Assembly: GCF_003233655.1 (NCBI RefSeq)
Contig: NZ_CP029829.1
Span: 1,808,978 to 1,872,977 of the forward strand
Source: Azospirillum ramasamyi
GTDB lineage: Bacteria; Pseudomonadota; Alphaproteobacteria; Azospirillales; Azospirillaceae
DNA: 64,000 bases
Direction: 5' to 3'
Under the pieces are notes generated by a model that was not told the origin of the DNA, did no database searches, and worked only from the letters and a program-made list of their open reading frames with translations. Positions 61,188 through 64,000 of this stretch are shown in pieces. Position numbers and translations under genes: made by a program. How positions within the stretch are numbered: position 1 is the first letter of the stretch; each line of letters opens with the position of its first letter.

Positions 61188-62945
61188 TCACTCGGTTGGA
61201 ACCTCGGCCTTGGGCGGACGGCGGTCCTTGACGATGGACAGCGGCACGTCGTCGGCCGCGATCTCCAGGATCGGGTGGCCGTCCAGCAGCGACGGGCAGC
61301 GTTTCACCTGGGTGAAGGCCAGGAAGAAGTCGGCCTTGCGCCAATCCGGTTCGATCCCGTTGACCAGACGCAGCCAAGGCGGCAGTTCGAACCGCACCGC
61401 CAGCGTGTTGCCGCAGACGGTCAGGGTGTACTGCCGCGGCGGCGGGCGGCCGTCATTCTCACGCTCGACATATTCGATCAGTTCCTGCAGCGCCTCGTGC
61501 AGGGAATTGCCCCAGTAATCCAGCTCGAACTTGCCGTCGGCACCCCGTACGCCTCCGACGAACTGGTTGTAGTACACGTACTGGTTCGGATGCATGGCGC
61601 CCAGCTGCCACGCGTACACCACCGCGACCACGGTCATCGCAGCGGCGAAGCCCTGCCCCAGCGCCCGTCCGCCGCGCTGGCACAGCGTCCACAGCCGGTC
61701 GGCGGCAATGGCGGCCATCACCACGAAAGGCGGCACCAGGAACAGGAAATGGCGGATGCCGTTGTAGACCGACGGCCGCATCAGGATGAACAGCAGGATC
61801 GGCAGGAATCCTGCCAGCGCCAGCGGGGTGTAGCGCACCAGCGTGAAGGCTCCGGCCCGCCGCCAGCCGCCGCGGGCCAGCCAGACCCCGGCCAGCACCA
61901 CCGCCGCAGCGGCGCCGATCACCACCGCTTCCGGCAGCTTCACCGCCAGATAGACGGGCAGGTACAGGGCGGGCGGGTCGTTGGAATGGACAAGCTCGCC
62001 CATGAACAGGGTCTGGATGTCGATGGGGAAATGCGAGACGACGCGCAGCGCCTCCAGGGGATTGCGCAACGGCCTCTGCACCACCCACGGCCAGAACACG
62101 GCCATGATCGCATAGGCGACGGGAATCGCCGGCCACAAGGACAGGAAGGCGCGCCGCGCATCGGCAAGCGCCCAGCGATGCCCCTCCTGCCGGGTCACCA
62201 ACGCGAAATGCAGAGCCATGGCGACAGCGAGATAGAAACCGGCCAGCACCCCGCCGACGCGGATCGCCAGCGTCAGGCCCAGCACGAGCCCGAACTTCAG
62301 CACCGCGCTGCGGCTGGGCCGCGGCATCTGCTTGAGGATGCGGGTGGCGAAATAGAGCGTCCACACCATGCCGGCCGCGAACGGCACGTCCTTGGTGTTG
62401 TTGAACATCGCACCGTAATAGACGCCGGTCAGCGACAGCAGCGCCGCGGCGATGAAACCGGCGCGCGGCCCGGCCAGCAGCCGGGTGTACCGCCATGTCC
62501 CGGCAATGCCCAGCACGCCGACCAGCGCGCAGAGCAGATGCCGCGTCTCGTATTCCTCGAAGGGGGAAAAGGGCACGATGACGGCGGTGACGAGGTCGAA
62601 CAGGCCGCCGTAATAGGCCAGATCCTTGAAATGGAAGGCGGAGCGGTCCTGGAAGAAGCTGGTGTAGTAGGACAGCAGCTTCTTGCCGTAGATGTGCTGC
62701 ACCTCCTCGTCCGTGCTGATGCCGTAGCTGAGGAAGGTCAGGGCGGCGAGGATCAGCAGCCCCAGCAGCAGGGCGCGCGACAGCCCGTCCCACAGCGCCG
62801 CCTCGCTGCGGGGCAGCGCGAGGCCGGCGGCAGCGGCGGTGCCGGGGCCGGAGGATGGCGGGGCGGTTCCGGCGGGACGCCGGTCGGCAGGCACCCCGTC
62901 ACCGGCGTCTTCGTCGCCGGTGCGCAGGCGGGTCTCGATGCTCAT
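61188..62945 (-). CDS. ArnT/GT39-like membrane glycosyltransferase
   Basis: A 585-residue inner-membrane protein with about 11-12 hydrophobic helices, starting near ALLLGLLILAALTFLSYGIS. After the first helix comes TDEEVQHIYGKKLLSYYTSF, a periplasmic loop with the acidic DEE expected of GT-C enzymes. LTGVYYGAMFNNTKDVPFAA and FILMRPSVYNGIRHFLFLVP are further conserved-looking parts. Enzymes of this type move a sugar from a polyprenyl carrier onto lipid or protein in the periplasm. The start overlaps the GT2 stop by four bases, so the GT2 product probably makes its lipid-linked donor. Confidence 0.85.
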   Translation of the reverse strand: MSIETRLRTGDEDAGDGVPADRRPAGTAPPSSGPGTAAAAGLALPRSEAALWDGLSRALLLGLLILAALTFLSYGISTDEEVQHIYGKKLLSYYTSFFQDRSAFHFKDLAYYGGLFDLVTAVIVPFSPFEEYETRHLLCALVGVLGIAGTWRYTRLLAGPRAGFIAAALLSLTGVYYGAMFNNTKDVPFAAGMVWTLYFATRILKQMPRPSRSAVLKFGLVLGLTLAIRVGGVLAGFYLAVAMALHFALVTRQEGHRWALADARRAFLSLWPAIPVAYAIMAVFWPWVVQRPLRNPLEALRVVSHFPIDIQTLFMGELVHSNDPPALYLPVYLAVKLPEAVVIGAAAAVVLAGVWLARGGWRRAGAFTLVRYTPLALAGFLPILLFILMRPSVYNGIRHFLFLVPPFVVMAAIAADRLWTLCQRGGRALGQGFAAAMTVVAVVYAWQLGAMHPNQYVYYNQFVGGVRGADGKFELDYWGNSLHEALQELIEYVERENDGRPPPRQYTLTVCGNTLAVRFELPPWLRLVNGIEPDWRKADFFLAFTQVKRCPSLLDGHPILEIAADDVPLSIVKDRRPPKAEVPTE

Positions 62946-64000
62946 CGCTGCCGCTCCTGCCCAGCCGGGTTGTCGACCGGATCGAACCCGTGCCCGTGCT
63001 GATCGTCCGCCGTGGCGAAGCCGTGGGCGGAGCGCACGATGAACAGCGGCCTGCCCTTCACCTCGGCAAAGACGCGGCCCAGATAATCGCCGATGATGCC
63101 CAGCGTGATCAGCTGGATGCCGCCCAGGAACAGCACCGCGACCAGCAGCGATTCATAGCCGGGCACGTCGATGCCGTAGAACAGCGTGCGGACCAAGCGG
63201 ATCAGGATATAGACGAAGGCCACGCCCGACACGGCCATGCCCACCAGGCTCCAGACCCGCAGGGGGAAGGTAGAGAAGGCGGTCAGTCCGTCGAAGGACA
63301 GGCGCAGCAGCTTGACGAAGCCCCATTTGGTGTCACCGCCGGCGCGCTCCCCCTGTTCATAGGGGATGGCGGCCTGACGGAAGCCGACCCAGGCGAAGAT
63401 GCCCTTCATGAAGCGCGTGCGCTCCGGCATCCGGTTGATCACCTCGACCACGCGGCGGTCCATCAGGCGGAAATCGCCGACCTCGCGCGGAAGCTTGATC
63501 TCCGACAGATGGTCGAAAATCCAGTAGAACAGCTTGGCGAACAGCCGATGCTTCAGGCTCTGCCCGATCCGGGCGTGCCGCACGGCGACGACCACGTCGT
63601 ACCCCTCGCGCCACTTGGCGATGAAGGCCGGCAGCAGTTCCGGCGGATGCTGGAGGTCGGCGTCCATCGGCACCACGGCGTCGCCGGTGGCGTGGCTGAG
63701 CCCGGCTGACAGCGCCAGTTCCTTGCCGAAATTGCGCGACAGGTCGACCACCTTCACCCTGGGGTTGCGGTCATGGACGTCCAGCAGCCGGTCGACGGTG
63801 TCGTCGCGGCTGCCGTCGTTGACGCAGACCACCTCCCAATCCATCTCCAGCCCGTCCAGCACCGGGGTGAGGCGGGCGAACAGGGCGTCGATGTTGGCTC
63901 CTTCGTTATAGAAGGGGATGACGACCGACAATCGTCCGCGCCGCGGGCGGCATAGGCGATCGGCGGATGGTTGGGCTTCGCCGGGACTTGCGCCCGGACG
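62942..64000 (-). CDS. GT2 polyprenyl-phosphate glycosyltransferase, N-terminus at window edge
   Basis: At least 330 residues. The catalytic domain has LSVVIPFYNEGANIDALFAR, VCVNDGSRDDTVDRLLDV, NFGKELALSAGLSHATGDAV and MDADLQHPPELLPAFI, the signature of DPM1/GtrB/ArnC-type enzymes. Two C-terminal membrane helices follow (WSLVGMAVSGVAFVYILIRL and LLVAVLFLGGIQLITLGIIG). It loads a sugar onto polyprenyl phosphate in the cytoplasm. The reading frame stays open to base 64000. TTG 63931 is the only start inside the window and lacks a ribosome site, so the true start is probably outside. Confidence 0.92.
   Translation of the reverse strand, partial: RPGASPGEAQPSADRLCRPRRGRLSVVIPFYNEGANIDALFARLTPVLDGLEMDWEVVCVNDGSRDDTVDRLLDVHDRNPRVKVVDLSRNFGKELALSAGLSHATGDAVVPMDADLQHPPELLPAFIAKWREGYDVVVAVRHARIGQSLKHRLFAKLFYWIFDHLSEIKLPREVGDFRLMDRRVVEVINRMPERTRFMKGIFAWVGFRQAAIPYEQGERAGGDTKWGFVKLLRLSFDGLTAFSTFPLRVWSLVGMAVSGVAFVYILIRLVRTLFYGIDVPGYESLLVAVLFLGGIQLITLGIIGDYLGRVFAEVKGRPLFIVRSAHGFATADDQHGHGFDPVDNPAGQERQR

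Overview
The window looks like a chromosome segment of an Azospirillum-type alphaproteobacterium (Rhodospirillales). The evidence is very high GC with GC-ending codons, a rhizobial-type oxygen-sensing NifA, a nifA/nifB/fdxN cluster with LRV, NifZ, NifS, NifT and SIR2-like companions, and many large multi-domain sensor kinases. No rRNA, tRNA, CRISPR array or complete insertion sequence was seen.

Layout. 1-2.1 kb: end of prs, a small divergent Cro/CI-like pair, and a carboxymuconolactone decarboxylase-family gene. 2.4-5.4 kb: a TorD-like chaperone and a Cache-domain hybrid kinase. 5.5-7.4 kb: small genes and the wreck of an HlyD/ABC export operon. 7.7-18.7 kb: the nitrogen-fixation block, with nifA, a cyclase-FHA gene, then a sigma54/NifA promoter driving nifB, fdxN, TPR, LRV, nifZ, nifZ2, a nifS-like gene, nifT, a small gene, a DegT-like gene without its lysine, and a SIR2-like gene. 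18.8-22.3 kb: LpxR, YciB/IspZ, TatA and a SPOR protein. 22.6-32.4 kb: seven signalling genes in two runs, including an exonuclease fused to a degenerate sensor and an SLC5-transporter/kinase. 32.4-37.9 kb: a minus-strand operon described below. 38-64 kb: mostly housekeeping (glyQ, glyS, pmbA, purQ, purL, cysS, gltX, elbB) mixed with small regulators, a degenerate NadE paralogue, a proteasome-like Ntn hydrolase, a serine hydrolase and a glycosyltransferase pair running off the right edge.

The most interesting system is the minus-strand run 37932 to 32451. A 388-residue protein with a Nif11-like leader and a huge Cys-free Ala/Ser/Pro repeat is followed by a TfuA-type YcaO, a TfuA protein, a ThiS/MoaD-like carrier ending in Gly-Gly, and a rhodanese-E1 (MoeB/ThiF) fusion. 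The last four genes overlap or nearly abut. I read this as a RiPP (ribosomally made, modified peptide) pathway in which the rhodanese and carrier feed sulfur to YcaO/TfuA for backbone thioamidation of a repetitive polypeptide. The domain calls are seen in the sequence; the product chemistry is inference.

A second theme is short 14-16 bp tandem repeats at gene junctions (2277-2324, 14785-14829, 30143-30202, 44643-44694). Three of them span stop codons.
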